A DNA stretch of 64,000 bases from Atherix ibis (taxonomy: Eukaryota > Arthropoda > Insecta > Diptera > Athericidae), in assembly GCA_958298945.1 (NCBI GenBank), contig OY282607.1, positions 52,243,020-52,307,019 of the forward strand, written 5' to 3'. The notes beneath the pieces were generated by a model. That model saw only the letters and a program-made list of their open reading frames with translations, had not been told where the DNA came from and made no database searches. Of the stretch, positions 22,331 to 34,433 are shown piece by piece. A program made the position numbers and the translations under genes. Numbering within the stretch: the stretch's first letter is position 1; every line of letters begins with the position of its first letter.

Positions 22331-24701
22331 ACGCAGAAATAGTTATTTTCTCTGTGGAAACAAACGAAAACAGCACTCTGGTATTTTGTTGTATGTGGTA
22401 CTAGTCAAAAAGGTATTAGTACCAAAGTTACAGTGTACAAGGGTTGTATGATTAATACCTAGCTGTCTGTTAATGTCACCATGGCAAAATTCTGTGAATT
22501 AGGATACGAATTGATTCCACATGTATCATATTCGCAAGATGGGATAGAAAAGAGGGAAAAACTTTGAACTAAGTATACAGGAGCCTGTGTCAAAAATAAA
22601 ATTAATTTTACACACACAAATGTTTTTTTCTTGATAAGGCCAGGTATCAAACGTACAATCCCCGTAGCAATACCTGCTTTTAATACGGACTGTCCTTTTT
22701 TAAAATACATTTAGAACTATTTGTTTAAAAATTCGTTCGCTGATTTTCAGTATTAATTAAACTTTTTAACGCGTTCTTGCGAGTATTGTCTAGGAGGCCG
22801 CGGTTGGTTCTCAATGCCCCTTGAATTTGTCTTGAATCAAAGAATCCCCCTTAGATCCCTTAAACGAGCACTGGGTGGACGGTAGCAATGCTATTGAAGA
22901 TCACTGCTTTAGAAAATACATTAAGTGCTATCTTGACAGTTCTATTTTTTTAAAACTGACGCATATTTTAAAAAATGACGTTAGAAAGAATATACAATAA
23001 TTTGTAGTTTTTAAAGTGTAGTCTTATGGAAGGATACACCAACTTCATAGATCAATTGAAGCATTACTGTAGAAGCCACTATCTTTGAATTCTACTATTA
23101 TTAGAGGAACAATATTCCCTTATACTGTTCATTTTCAGGACATCTTCAAGCTCTTGCTAAAATTGACCTACGTGAAGTCGATAGTTTCGGAAATATTCTA
23201 TTTTGTTTGTATTCTGGTTATGTCTTTGTTCCGAATGTTTCCTGCTGTCTTATAGTAATTTTGTCTTGTATAACATTAACTATCTTCACAACTATTTTGC
23301 AATCCAAAATTTAAACTTTAATTTTCAATTTTAAAAACTTCTTTTTTTTTTTTTTAAATAAATTCAAATTCCAAATGTAAAAAAATCAATTATCCTAATT
23401 GATTACCATTTTAAATGTTTTGTAATTAACTCATCATTTAATTGAAATTGAAAATCAAGTTCCTCTATAGGATAGCTTTTTAGACTTACCAGAATCGATT
23501 TCTTCTTTCGTATTCTAATTAAATTTAATTAATCGAAATAATTCAACTAAAATTTATTCAACAATTACTTATAACAGCAGTGGATGTTTACAAATAAAAT
23601 AATATAGATGCGAATAAAGCTTTAAATTATTTCGACTATTTCCAGAAATTTTCTCTTGTCTAAAACTAACTTTAAATAAAAAAAAAAGGATGTAAATTCA
23701 ATAGTACAGAACGTTTTACCTGTTTTTTTTTTCGTATAAAAATCTCATTAATTTCAATTATAAATTTTTATTTGTAAAGGTTTGTAATTAATTTAAGTAA
23801 AGTAAATGGGATTCATCCAAAGCACTTTAAAAGTTGGCGATAATTTCCATAAATTAATTAAGATAAATTACTATAATATGGAGGCCGAAGGAATGTCCGA
23901 AAATTATCGAATGCTCTGCTGAATTGTTATTAACGTTGCAAGGAAGAGGAGGAATGGTTTACTGAATGAATGTATAAATAACTTCCATAAATATTACTAG
24001 AGGGTTATTTTATTATATTTCTGCAGGTCATATACAATTATAGAACCAAGGTAATACCTTTAAAAATATTCTAGTACACAACCCATGGATTCCACCCAGT
24101 TACTTTTGATGTTTGAAAGGTCAAATTTCTATGTTGGTTCTATGTTAAGTGGTTTTTATTTCTAATTAAAATTTATTAGTTAAAACGATTTATTGTAAAA
24201 TATTTCAAAACGTTCATTACAATAGAAGGGGTTGGGAAGGGGGAGGGGGGTTGGCAGGAGGTGTATTGGTATGGAACAATAAATTGATCGCCACTTCATC
24301 CTTTTTATATGCATTTCTCTAAAGTTTATTAATTATTTTAAAGAAGATACTTTTTTAAAAGAGCAGTAGTTTTGCAATTTATTGGCTTTCATAAGTCAAA
24401 TTAATTTGCAAATATGGCTGCGGTAATTTCATATTCAAACGCTAAAATTTTGGGCTGTAGTACTGCAAAATAGATCCAGATGTCTCTCTTTGATTATACT
24501 ATATTTTTTAGGAACCTATTTACCATCTGTCTTTGATGGTAAATGAGTACATAAAAAATGCCGTTTTATTTTGAAACTGTGCTTAATAAAGTGATAGCAA
24601 AAGGAGGGTGTTTTGTTGGAGGCAACGTTCCAAAATTTTTCTAAAAATACATAATTTTTTCTAATTCCATATTATGAAATTTTTAGTACGAATGTCATAT
24701 A
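22331..24701. other. Long intron stretch without recognised element
   Basis: AT-rich DNA. Short open frames (for example 22459-22710, minus) show no domain. A G-rich patch at 24230-24265 stands out. Nothing else is assigned. Confidence 0.4.
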
Positions 24702-26821
24702 CAGTACTGGGCAGAAAATTTTACTCATTTTGTTCTTTGTAAATAAAATTGGGTTGTTCGGAAAGTAATTTCGTTTCATTATCCTGTTGGAACACTACCT
24801 TTGCTATTGACCAATTCTGGCCTTTTTTCCTTAAATGAATCATTCAATTAGTCCAACTGATGCCAGTACACTTAAGAAATGTACGTTGTGTTGCTCGGTA
24901 GAAGCTCAAAATAAACGATTTCTTTATCCAAACAGATAACATAACCTTTTTTTGATGAATATTGGCTTTCGAAATGCTTTGAGCCGGTTCATCTTTTCTA
25001 CTCCAGGATCTTTCGCGCTTAACGTTGTTGTAGATAACCCATTTCTCGCCCCCAGTGATGATACGCTTCAAAACTGGATCATTTTCTTGGCGTTTGAGAA
25101 GCAAATCATAAACGTCAATGCGACGGCACAAATTTTTTTCCGTAAGAAGATGAGGAACTCATATGTCGAGCTTTGAGAATAAACCTAGCCGTTTCAAATG
25201 ATCATGAACAGTCGAATTCGATAAATTTAATCTCTCAGCGATCTCACGAGTTGTTATTCGCCGGTTTGCATCAATTAATGCCTTTATTGTGTCTTCATCA
25301 GCTTCAACTGTCCTTCCAGAACGTGGTGCATCTCACTTAACACATCTTCTCCATACACACCGGATAATTGTTTTCTTGCTTAAACAGCATTTTTATCTTT
25401 TCTATAGTAAAAAGTAAAATATGCCGAAAATTCTGTTTTTCACTTTCCATATTTACAAGGGTATCAACCAAAAACTACTAAGCAGAATCAATCGAATTTT
25501 TTCCCAAGCAAGCCTTGCTACGTCAGCTGTCAAAATACATATGATTATGCGATTTAAGTGTGATGTTGGTTGTGAAAAAATACAATTAAGTCCTCAGTTG
25601 GGAAGAAACGAAATTACATTCCGTACAACCCAATATAATAAATTAATTCTTATAAAAAAAGGAAAATTTTATTTAACCTCTTTAATTTTTTTTAAAAGGG
25701 CCCAAAACGTTTGAAAATGTAAATTTAACTTTTTTCATACGATTTTTTTTCCTAATTTCTGTTTTTTAAAAACATTAACACATTTATTATACTGTAAATT
25801 CAATACGTTGGTGCATCGCCCTTAGATCGATAACAGTTTGACAGAGATTTCTCATTAATCTTCTTAATTGTTTAAGAAATTCTGTAGCTATGGACCTCTA
25901 CACCTCTTTTATTTCCATTTTTAATCCTGACTCCTCTTTACACATATTTTCATTGATGATGATATGTTTTCAAATTGGGTTCAAATTAGAGGTATACGGC
26001 GGCCAGATGAACACGCCCAGGTGCTACTGCAGTCTACATTCCGAAAGAAGATAAAAGTGTGTGATTAGCCCAGTTTTTTGTTAGGTAAATTTCAATATAA
26101 TAACTATTTTTGATCACAATCAACCTTTTTTGATGTATTGGCTGCGGCATTATCCTGCTGAGAAATAAAATGGCAAGTGTTGACAAATAGCTCGATAATT
26201 GTTGTAGAGTTTGTATGTAAACACCCGTTGTTATATTTTAGCTAACAAATACTAAATGTCCTGTTTGGTCTCTAGAGATACATTCCCAAGCCATTACAAC
26301 CTCTGTGTTTGGTGTTATCATCATTCGTGCACGAAATCCGGTTGCTACTAATCTTCTTGTTACGGTCCTGCTCCTAATTTCGTTTTTTTATATAATTGCA
26401 CTGAGGTTTTAAAACGATTTCTTAAGGACTAGTCTTAAGAAATGATCTTTGACAATCATCGTCGTTTCCCGTGTTTTCGTCATCCTTTTTTCCCCTACAA
26501 ACTCCAAGGTTCCTTGTATTGTTTCACAATTTGAGCAACTGTTCTTTGTGCACATCCCAATCGTCAATAAGTGTTCTCACATAGAGTGCAAATCGACACC
26601 ATTATTTCATACGTAACTCTAATTAAGTACAAGATTTGATATCCCCACTGTGAAATAGTAACTAAACAAGTAAGAAATATTTTTTTTGACTAGTTGAAGC
26701 AATAATACGTCCTAGATAGGCACAAAATCGAACAGATTGTAGAAAACTCCATTTGAAAATGACTAATTTACCAATTAAGTATTAAAACGAAGTAAGTGAG
26801 CAAAATTTTTGGCCAGCACTA
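24702..26821 (-). mobile_element. Tc1-like element interrupted by a mariner
   Basis: Imperfect terminal inverted repeats: CAGTACTGGGCAGAAAATTT on the left; on the right, TGAGCAAAATTTTTGGCCAG then CACTA (26796-26821). TA lies outside each end. The minus-strand transposase is badly decayed but shows VAQIVKQYKEPWSL near 26515, a QQDNAAANTSKKV block near 26145 (second catalytic Asp; Tc1 family QDNAPCHTS), and a C-terminal GRCTNVLNLQYNK near 25810. Without the 885-bp nested mariner it is about 1.2 kb, shorter than the usual 1.6 kb. Confidence 0.75.
24749..25633 (-). mobile_element. irritans-type mariner, copy 2, nested in Tc1-like element
   Basis: Ends TTGGGTTGTTCGGAAAGTAA and its complement. TA follows on the right (25634-25635); on the left it has decayed to AA. 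The minus-strand transposase shows CRRIDVYDLLLKRQENDPVL, GGEKWVIYNN (the first catalytic Asp of GDEKW is lost), then KRERSWSRKDEPAQS. The third quarter of the element, holding the second and third catalytic Asp, is deleted near 24780, where the 3' TIR abuts the GIVFQQDN region. The N-terminal HTH half is readable at 25195-25430. Confidence 0.88.
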
Positions 26822-29800
26822 TATATGAATAGAACACGAAACATAAAAATACAAAAAATTTGCTTAAATACATACATAATAATTCTTCTCCATCGCTGGG
26901 TAAATGGAATCAAACAAGAACGTTTTTGCGGTTGAGCAATATCATCTCTTCACTTGATGGAGTTGTTTTTGTACCCTCTTTTAAAAATCGATAATCTTGA
27001 TTGGTTTACTTGCCCTTGTAAGGTCGTTGTAAATTTTATGGTATGGGGATAAGCAATTTAGCAGTTTCCTTTTGTCTCATTCAAGAAAAAGGAATCCTCA
27101 GTGATACTGTGCTCAACAAAAAGTCCTCCTCAGTGATACTGTGCTCAGAGTTGAGTTGATTGACTTGAGATGCCATTTACACCAAACCTGTTCCGCCCAA
27201 CTTCTTCCACTAATTATTCTTGAAGACCATATTCATAAAATCTTCCTCTACTATCGAATTAACCATTTCGAATATGTTATCGTATTTTTTTTCTGCCGGT
27301 ACAGTCACATTATATATCCCAACTGATGCTGGTATGTTATTATCTTTTAATGAAGATTTGTTAAGTTCTTTCAGAGATAAGGATTATTTTCAAACTTCCT
27401 TTACATTAATAGATTTCGAATGAGTTATGTCTTAAATCTATCGTAATAATCTGCTGATGTAGCTAGTCTGAAAGTTATAAATAATATTTTGGTCCAGTGG
27501 CTGCAGCAACAATATAGCGTGAAGAGTCAAAACCTCTACCTAGACGCCCTGCCTCATTATCTGCTTTTAAAAAATTTTAATCTCTGGCAGTAAACAATTT
27601 AGAAAACATTCTATTAAAAAAACTCCAGTTACCTTAGTTTCTGAGTTCGCTTTCCAATATACCGGTAATATATATTTTATCAACGCCTTAATATGTTAAT
27701 ATACAGGGAATTGAAGACTGTATATTGGCATGGGTTTTATCATAAAATCCGCTGATGCATTACTGCACAACATACGATCTTTTGATCCTTAAATTCTCAT
27801 TCTTTTTAGATTTCTTATAACTAAATCTGGGTTGATAGGACTATTACAACCAATTCTCTATACCATAAGTGTGTTTTCCATTTGATTGAAATTTGATGTT
27901 AGAGGTAAGGGTCACTTGATCCTGCCACAACAGCACTTTAAATTTATTTTTCGTTTTTATTTAAAATGGTTCTACCGCAACATGCGATGCTCTTTCTCCT
28001 TTTAAAGAAATATTCAAAATTGGTATTTTTCCTTATAAAGAAATTAACTTTCTACTTTTTATCAGACATACTTTGAGACTGAAAATTAATTTTCCAAAAA
28101 TTTGTTTGAAAAACAAAATAGTCAGTCTTGAACACATGCGTAAAAAAAATCGTAATTATTTCACAATTATGCAAACAAAAATGTGATTCAGGAATTTAAA
28201 TTATACTACAAAATACTGAATGGCTTGTAATTAAATTAATTTCAGAAGAAACAAATAAAGTGCAAAATCGCATTTTTTAACCAAATGGCAAATAACACCT
28301 TTAGCCAATCGTAGATACATGAAGTAGCGAAAGGTATTTTTTTTTAAATATTGTGAAACCACAGCCTAAGCGGTCTATTTGACAACCTTACCAAAATTTT
28401 TAGCACAAAAACTACTCAGAATTCGGAAACCAGCATCTTCCCATATATTCATATTGTGATGTTCAACTCACTATCACAAGTCTTCTAACGGAATGTCAGC
28501 TTATTCAACATTTCGTTTCTAATGAGATTGCGTCTGCTGTGGAGCTTGTAGATTTCTCAATATCCTTTTCAAGTCCTTATATTTCCTAAAACAAACTAAC
28601 ATGCTCTCCAAAATCTTATCACCTCTAACTGACCTATCCGACTAACCAAAGACCGATTTAATCTAAATCATATACTTACAGATCGCCAAATGGCCTCATG
28701 GTTATGTCACTGCGTCACAGCTCCTGGCTCATGTCCTAGGGACCTTGCATAGAAACAAACACACAAAATAACAATTTTCTTATCTTGTTAGAGGGAGATC
28801 GTATCGTAGGATACTGCTTTATAGGAGGCTGACCTGTAAATTCGAAACACACTGTTTCCATGCTACCTTATTTATACTGTATTATTTTCATTTACATGTT
28901 ATTATTGATTTAATTCGTTAATTCTGTCTTTCATCATCATCAACAATTTGAAGAACGGTCTCAGCCTGCTGAATAAAATAATTTCAGACATCAAAATATT
29001 GCGTCCAGATTTTGAAATTCGGTATTTCCGAGTTTTTGCTGACGGCTTTTACTATCATAAATGTAGCCGCTGTAAATTTACGAGTAGGTTTGTTTTTATA
29101 CACACAGAGTAATTGTTCTATCCATGACAGACTAACGCCTAATATTACAGTAGACCTCTCTCTGACAAATATTCATCCAAGGAATCTCCTGTTAAATACG
29201 GTTAAAAATTCGCAATGATTTTCAAGAGTGGCAGAACCAACATCGTGTGCACTGTTAATTTCAATGAAGTTTCGAACGAAGTAACTTTGGACTGATTGAT
29301 TTCCAATCACCTTGCCGGGATTTCATTCTTTCATGTTGTTGCCTTTAATCCCAGATAAGAGGACGACTTAATAAGATTTCGTCTTCAACGCCGACGCTGA
29401 CATTATATGCTTAATTTTCGCATTAAAATGCGTCTTCAATGCCGACACCAAAAAATTGTCAACCTTGGTCTTTCACCCGGTCGTAGCAACCTTGCGTGCC
29501 ATTTACACACTCATTCACGTACCATTCTCGCTCTTCTCTCAAAAAGTGCCACGGCAAATCCATTAAAGCATTCATACCGTTCTCTCATATCTAACACTCC
29601 ACTCACATCCCCACTCTCAACATTCACCACGATTCCACATGCACCTAAGTCACGCAAATACCCGTACAGGCCACACTCAATGAGAAGGTGCTTGGTGGCC
29701 TACTGGGCGCAATAATATAAACAAATGTTGGGCGGCCTACTGGGCGCCAAAAAAAAACCCTCAACAACATACACACAGTCTTTCTTTCGGAGACATTGTA

Positions 29801-30104
29801 ACTTCGCTGTATTGAAAGATTTCTCTACCGGGAGACTTAAAAACATTTTCGATATATTGCACCTTGCGACAATAATATTGGTATCAGTAGTCATTAACCA
29901 ATATTCAGAACTTACTAACCAACTCATCTTTTAGTTGGAATATGTTTAATATTCAGAGCCAACAAAGAAAGGTCATAGAGTTTCCATAAATGATCTCTAT
30001 ATATTTTGTCGGTTTGACCTTCCTCCCTGTATAAAAATAGTTACGATAATTCTACTACCTATTATTAAAAAGGGAATTATCGTGGTTTGTAAAACGATAA
30101 GGAG
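26822..30104. other. Intron stretch with unassigned fragments
   Basis: No defendable gene. Noted items are: a 21-base direct repeat (27095-27115 and 27127-27147, TCCTCAGTGATACTGTGCTC+A); minus-strand open stretches at 27563-27480 (ADNEAGRLGRGFDSSRYIVA) and 27335-27200 that look like decayed coding sequence of unknown origin; a LINE/SINE-tail repeat at 28683-28770; and a 14-base direct repeat GGCCTACTGGGCGC at 29697-29710 and 29734-29747. Confidence 0.45.
28683..28770 (+). repeat. LINE/SINE 3'-tail repeat
   Basis: Starts TCGCCAAATGGCCTCATGGT and continues CTCCTGGCTCATGTCCTAG, then GGACCTTGCAT and A-rich sequence. It matches the 3' ends of the I/LOA-like copies (GGCCCCTGGCACATGTCTAA, then GCAACTTAC, at 13700 read on the minus strand). 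Confidence 0.6.
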
Positions 30105-30720
30105 TTCGCTACATAAGGGGCTTTTCAATAGGTACGTTCAATTTTTGACAGCCCTCTTACTTTGATGTTTCCAATGACAGCGCTGTCATTCTTATACGCT
30201 TTTCTTCTGCTATAGCCACCATTTAATCATAGAAAACTGCACTATTCAAAAATGCGTCGATTTAGCGAACATTTATTATATCCCAAATCTGGTAAAATAA
30301 TCATCTACGTAAGCAAACGAAATCGATACCACTCTCGTTTCAAAAGCAGTACGATACCTCTTTCGTTTCAAAAGTGTTTGAAACAAAAGAGTTCTTGGCC
30401 TTAATTTAACGATATTGACTTGGACAATATCTGGTTGTCGCACAGTAGTTGAAGCAAGGGTCTTATTAAAGGCGCTGATGTCAGTTGACTGTCAAGATAG
30501 TGCGCTTTAACGGCCTTAGATTTTCTTCTATGGGGCTACGTTAAATCAATGATCTAATGCCAATAAACCGACAACACTCTCCGAGCTGGAAAACAACATA
30601 ATTCAAGCCATCGGTCAGATTTAGTCCGATTTATTGGGAAGAGTCATTTAAAATTGGATCTCTCAGATCACCTCCTGCAAACAAAACCGTGGAAGCCATT
30701 TAAATATTATTATTTAAAAA
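30105..30720 (+). mobile_element. mariner-superfamily (DUF4817-type) transposase relic
   Basis: Plus-strand blocks across frameshifts are LDFLLWGYVKSMI (about 30505-30550; the family has FFLWGYVK around the last catalytic Asp), then ANKPTTLSELENNIIQAIGQ near 30555-30610, and ISQITSCKQNRGSHLNIIIF near 30655-30715, the usual last residues of these transposases. The 5' part is barely readable. It is a pseudogene fragment. Confidence 0.65.
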
Positions 30721-31860
30721 TAATAAGAGTACTTTACTCTACAATAAAAATATCCATCATAGCTCACATAAAGCTATTTTTATGCAATTTTAAAGATCGA
30801 GCGCCGTTAATTAAAAGCCCTATATTTAACCCTTTTAGGCACAGAATTTGAGAAAATAAAAAAACCCGTTTTTAAATCTTTCAAATTGCTCTTTCTTTTA
30901 TTAATAAGAGCATAAAGTGGAGAAAAAATTTTTTTATTTGCAGTGGTAATAATTCATGCATATTAAGGTATTAAAAAAGGTGGGACATTTTTAGCTCCGT
31001 CATGCATCAACGAGTTAAATTGGATACGACTAATATAGATATTGGGCCACTAATTGAAATTGTGTATAATTTAAACGATATTGATACTCAAAAATATTTT
31101 TCCATATTCCTTAGAATGTTACTATTAATATTTTTCTACCAATCGGATCAATTTTGCATTTGGTCAAATCGACAAAAAATCCAACAAGACCACTCCAAGT
31201 TAGAAAATTCGATTATGAATGCGTCCATAAAAAGATGAATTATTTCTTCAGAATTGGTCAGTCGTAAAAATTTGCTATAGCCGAAGACTAACTAATTCCA
31301 TTCTTTTAATTAAACCAAGAAAAAAAGGGGTGAACAGAATTTAGCGGAAACAGTAATTATTTTGGTTTTCTTTAATGCATTTTACGTGATGACCGACGCC
31401 TTATTTCCTAATAGCGATAATGGAAGTACTAGAATATGTTCACCAGATTTTAATGACGATTAGTTGGTCGTCCATAAAAAATTATATGTTTATGAAATGA
31501 TAATTTACACTCGGGCACATAATTAACTTATTGTGTTTTTTGACTCTACAGTTTTGCGTTGGTACTTAAGAGTTAACATTTGGTTAAGTTTTGTCAACAA
31601 ATCAATCCTAATTAAAATTAAAAGTGGAGATGGTATTTTAAGAAACGAGCAGTAACTGAGTATTAATACTTTGATGTTGAGCTGAAGTGTAGCCCATTAA
31701 AACTATCGAGAAAAAAAACCTTTGTAGAGTATAGGAGTGCATATAGTTAACAATTTTCTAAATGAATTGATTTGTTGTGTCCGTTTAACGTTCGCTTTAA
31801 ATGAATTTTTAAGGCATTTAAATTAAGTACGTTTTTACGAGTCGTTTTACACGTATATTC
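30721..31860. other. No recognised gene
   Basis: AT-rich intron sequence. Open frames up to 78 codons show no domain. Confidence 0.4.
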
Positions 31861-31958
31861 AAATATTGCTTGATTTTTTGGTTGACAGACAAAGTCGATT
31901 AATGTATCGATTATATATTAATCGACTTTGTCTGTCAACTAAAAATCAAGCAATATTT
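31861..31958. repeat. Long hairpin, 41-42-bp arms, 15-base loop
   Basis: 31861-31902 pairs with 31918-31958, with one bulged T and one mismatch. The arms begin AAATATTGCTTGATTTTT and end GACAAAGTCGATTAA. It is not part of a recognised element. Confidence 0.9.
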
Positions 31959-32770
31959 GAGTAGAAAACAAACCGCTTGAATAGCATTATTTTATATTAA
32001 ATCCAAAGAGCCAATTGCAAGAATATAATAAGAATATTTTGAAAATATTTCATTAACATAGTTTATGCTCTCGTGAGGAATTGAAACAAACATAATTGAA
32101 AAAAATTGCGATTTTATAATGAGGAGAATTTTTTAATCAAATTTTCTATAAACGGTGGTGCATTTCTTTAAAAGATATAATCAATAAGATATCTCACGAT
32201 TGACAAATATTGGGTTGTTCGGAAAGTAATTTCGTTATTCTGGAAGGCCAATTGAAACTGACGAAGACACAATAAATGCATTAATTGATGCAAACCGGCG
32301 AATAACAACTTTTGAGATCGCGGAGAGATTAAATTCATCGAATTCGACCGTTCATGATCATTTGAAACGGCTAGGGTTTATGGCAAAGCTCGACATATGG
32401 GTTCCTCATCTTCTTACGGAAAAAAATTTGTGCCGTCGCATTGACGTTTGTGATTTGCTTTTCAAACGCCAAGAAAATGATCCATTTTTGAAGCGTATCA
32501 TAACTGGGGACGAGAATTGGGTTGTCTACAACAATGTTAAGCGGAAAAGATCCTGGAGTAGAAAAAATGAACCGACTCAAAGTACTTCGAAAGCCAACAT
32601 TTATCAAAAAAAGGTTATGCTATCTGTTTGGTGGGATTTCAAAGGAATCGTTTATTTTGAGCTTCTACCGAGCAACACAACGTTTAATTCTGAAGTGTAC
32701 TATCATCAGTTGGACAAATTAAATGATTCACATAAAGATAAAAGGCCAGAATTGGTCAATAGGAAAGATA

Positions 32771-34054
32771 CGAGGGTCATTCAAGAAGTACTTAGCCTAC
32801 AAAAGAAAAACGAAAATTTTGGAAAGGTGGCAATTTATTTTTCCACATAATCTCCTTCAAGCTCGATACATGTGGCCCAGCGATGCTCTAACATTTTTAA
32901 CCCGTCCAAAAAATACATTTTCTCGAGGGAAGCAAAATAGGCCTCCGTGGCGACGATGACCTCCTCATTCGACCCAAATCTATTCCCGGCGAGTGATTTT
33001 TTCAGGTTTGGAAACAAAAAGTAGTCACAGGAGGCCAAATCTGGAAAGTACGGTGGATGGGGCAGCAATTCGACCAATTTGGCCATGGCGACGGCGGAGG
33101 TGTGAGCCGGCGCGTTGTCGTGGTGGAACAGCACTTTTTTCTTAGCAAAGCGGGGCCGCTTTTTCTTCAATTCGACGTCAAATCGGCCCAATAAGTCAGC
33201 ATAGTAGCGCCCCGTGATTGTTTTACCCTTCTCGAGGTAATCGATGTGGATCCCACCTTGTGAATCCCAGAAAACGGTGGCCATCACCTTTCCGGCCGAT
33301 CGAACAGTCTTCGCCTTCTTCGGAGCACGTTCGCCGGGTGAAGTCCACTGTTTCGACTGTTCCTTGGTCTCTGGTGTGTACCAGTGAATCCATGTTTCGT
33401 CGAAGGTCACGAAACGGCGCAATAACTCTGCTGGATTGCACTGAAACAGCGCCAAACACGTCGCCGATGTGGTCTCACGGTTGCGCTTGTTTTCCGGTGT
33501 AAGCAAATGCGGCACCCATCGCGCCTACAGCTTTCTCATGCCCAGTTCTTCGCGTAGAATATGATGCACCGTTCCTACTGCGATGCCCACAGTCTCAGCT
33601 ATCTCGTGAACCTTCAATCGACTGTCTGCCAACACGAGATCGTGGACTTTTTTAACGTTTTCCTCGGTAGCAGCCGTTTTCGGGGCACCTGGGCGTGGCT
33701 CATCAAAAACGGACGTGCGGCCACGAACAAACTCGTTGAAACAATTCTTGACGGTCGCCATCGAAGGAGAAGAGTCACCATACACAGCATCCAAGCGATG
33801 TTTGATTTCGCTGCGCGTATTCCTTTCCAAAAACAAGAATCTAATCACCGAACGATATTGTTCTTTTTCCATTTTTGTGCAACCGACCGACACGCTCGAT
33901 TTCAAAGGCTCTCAAAACAAAACTAATGAAGGGAATCGACTGAAACTTTGACAGTAGGCTACTAAAAGAATGTACTGCACGATGGTAACAGCAGTTCTTT
34001 TGTGACAGCAGTTCCATCGGGCGGTGAGGCTAAGTACTTGTTGAATGACCCTCG
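32771..34054 (-). mobile_element. Nested mariner (near-full-length, different subfamily)
   Basis: Length 1284 bp, typical of a complete mariner. TIRs are CGAGGGTCATTCAAGAAGTA and the complement of CGAGGGTCATTCAACAAGTA. The TA target is duplicated at 32769-32770 and 34055-34056. Removing it restores the sequence seen uninterrupted in copies 1 and 4 (near 11666 and 47820). Base composition is far more G/C-rich than the surroundings, consistent with recent arrival. It is not of the irritans type; its wording fits the mellifera/cecropia-like group, which I cannot resolve further. Confidence 0.95.
32835..33872 (-). pseudogene. mariner transposase, one stop codon, 345 codons
   Basis: The most complete transposase in the window. 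It starts MEKEQYRSVIRFLFLER (33872) and ends ELEGDYVEK. The N-terminal half has two HTH regions and the linker ILREELGMRKL, then a TAG stop at 33527-33525 in the position just before the ARWVPHLLTP block. The frame continues without shift to 32835. First catalytic block: VTFDETWIHW; second: VLFHHDNAPAHTS; third: PDLASCDYFLFPN. The spacing between the second and third Asp is 30 residues rather than the family's 34, through a small in-frame loss at AKLVELLPHPPY. Both the stop and the D30D spacing should inactivate it. Confidence 0.93.
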
Positions 34055-34433
34055 TATAGTGTTCCAACAGGATAATGCGAAACCACATACAAGTTTGACC
34101 ACTCGGCAAAAGCTTTTAGAGCTTGGATGGGATATACTGCCCACCATACTCTCCAGACCTATCAACTTGCGATTATCATTTTTTCCGGTCTATACAAAAT
34201 TTTTTAGACGGTAAAACGTTCAATTCAAATGAGGAGGTCAAAAATCACTTGGAGCAGTTTTTTGGTAGTAAAGAACAAAAATTTTATGAGCGTGAAATCA
34301 TGCTACTGCCGGAAAGATGGGAAAGGGTATTGGATCAGACTGGGCAATATTTAATTGATAAAATACTAATTCACTATAAGAAAATCGTTTTTCTTTAAAA
34401 AAAAAACGAAATTACTTTCCGAACAACCCAATA

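Larger units (their letters stand above)
32210..34431 (+). mobile_element. irritans-type mariner, copy 3, split by another mariner
   Basis: Ends TTGGGTTGTTCGGAAAGTAA and its complement, with TA outside (32208-32209 and 34432-34433). The + strand transposase lacks its first quarter: the 5' TIR jumps directly to the end of the HTH region (TTCTGGAAGGCC near 32238). It then reads CRRIDVCDLLFKRQENDPFL, GDENWVVYNN, VWWDFKGIVYFELLPSN and, after the 1284-bp nested mariner, [19 protein letters not shown] (34058) and NSNEEVKNHLEQFF. Some frameshifts are present. The host element's own sequence is continuous across the insertion once one TA is removed. Confidence 0.93.

Noticed and set aside
26419..26445. 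Hairpin ATTTCTTAAG..CTTAAGAAAT
   Set aside because: Short, imperfect in the centre and inside a decayed Tc1 transposase; chance is adequate.
33218..33502. Plus-strand open frame over the nested mariner
   Set aside because: It is the complement of the mariner transposase frame; coding signal is on the minus strand.
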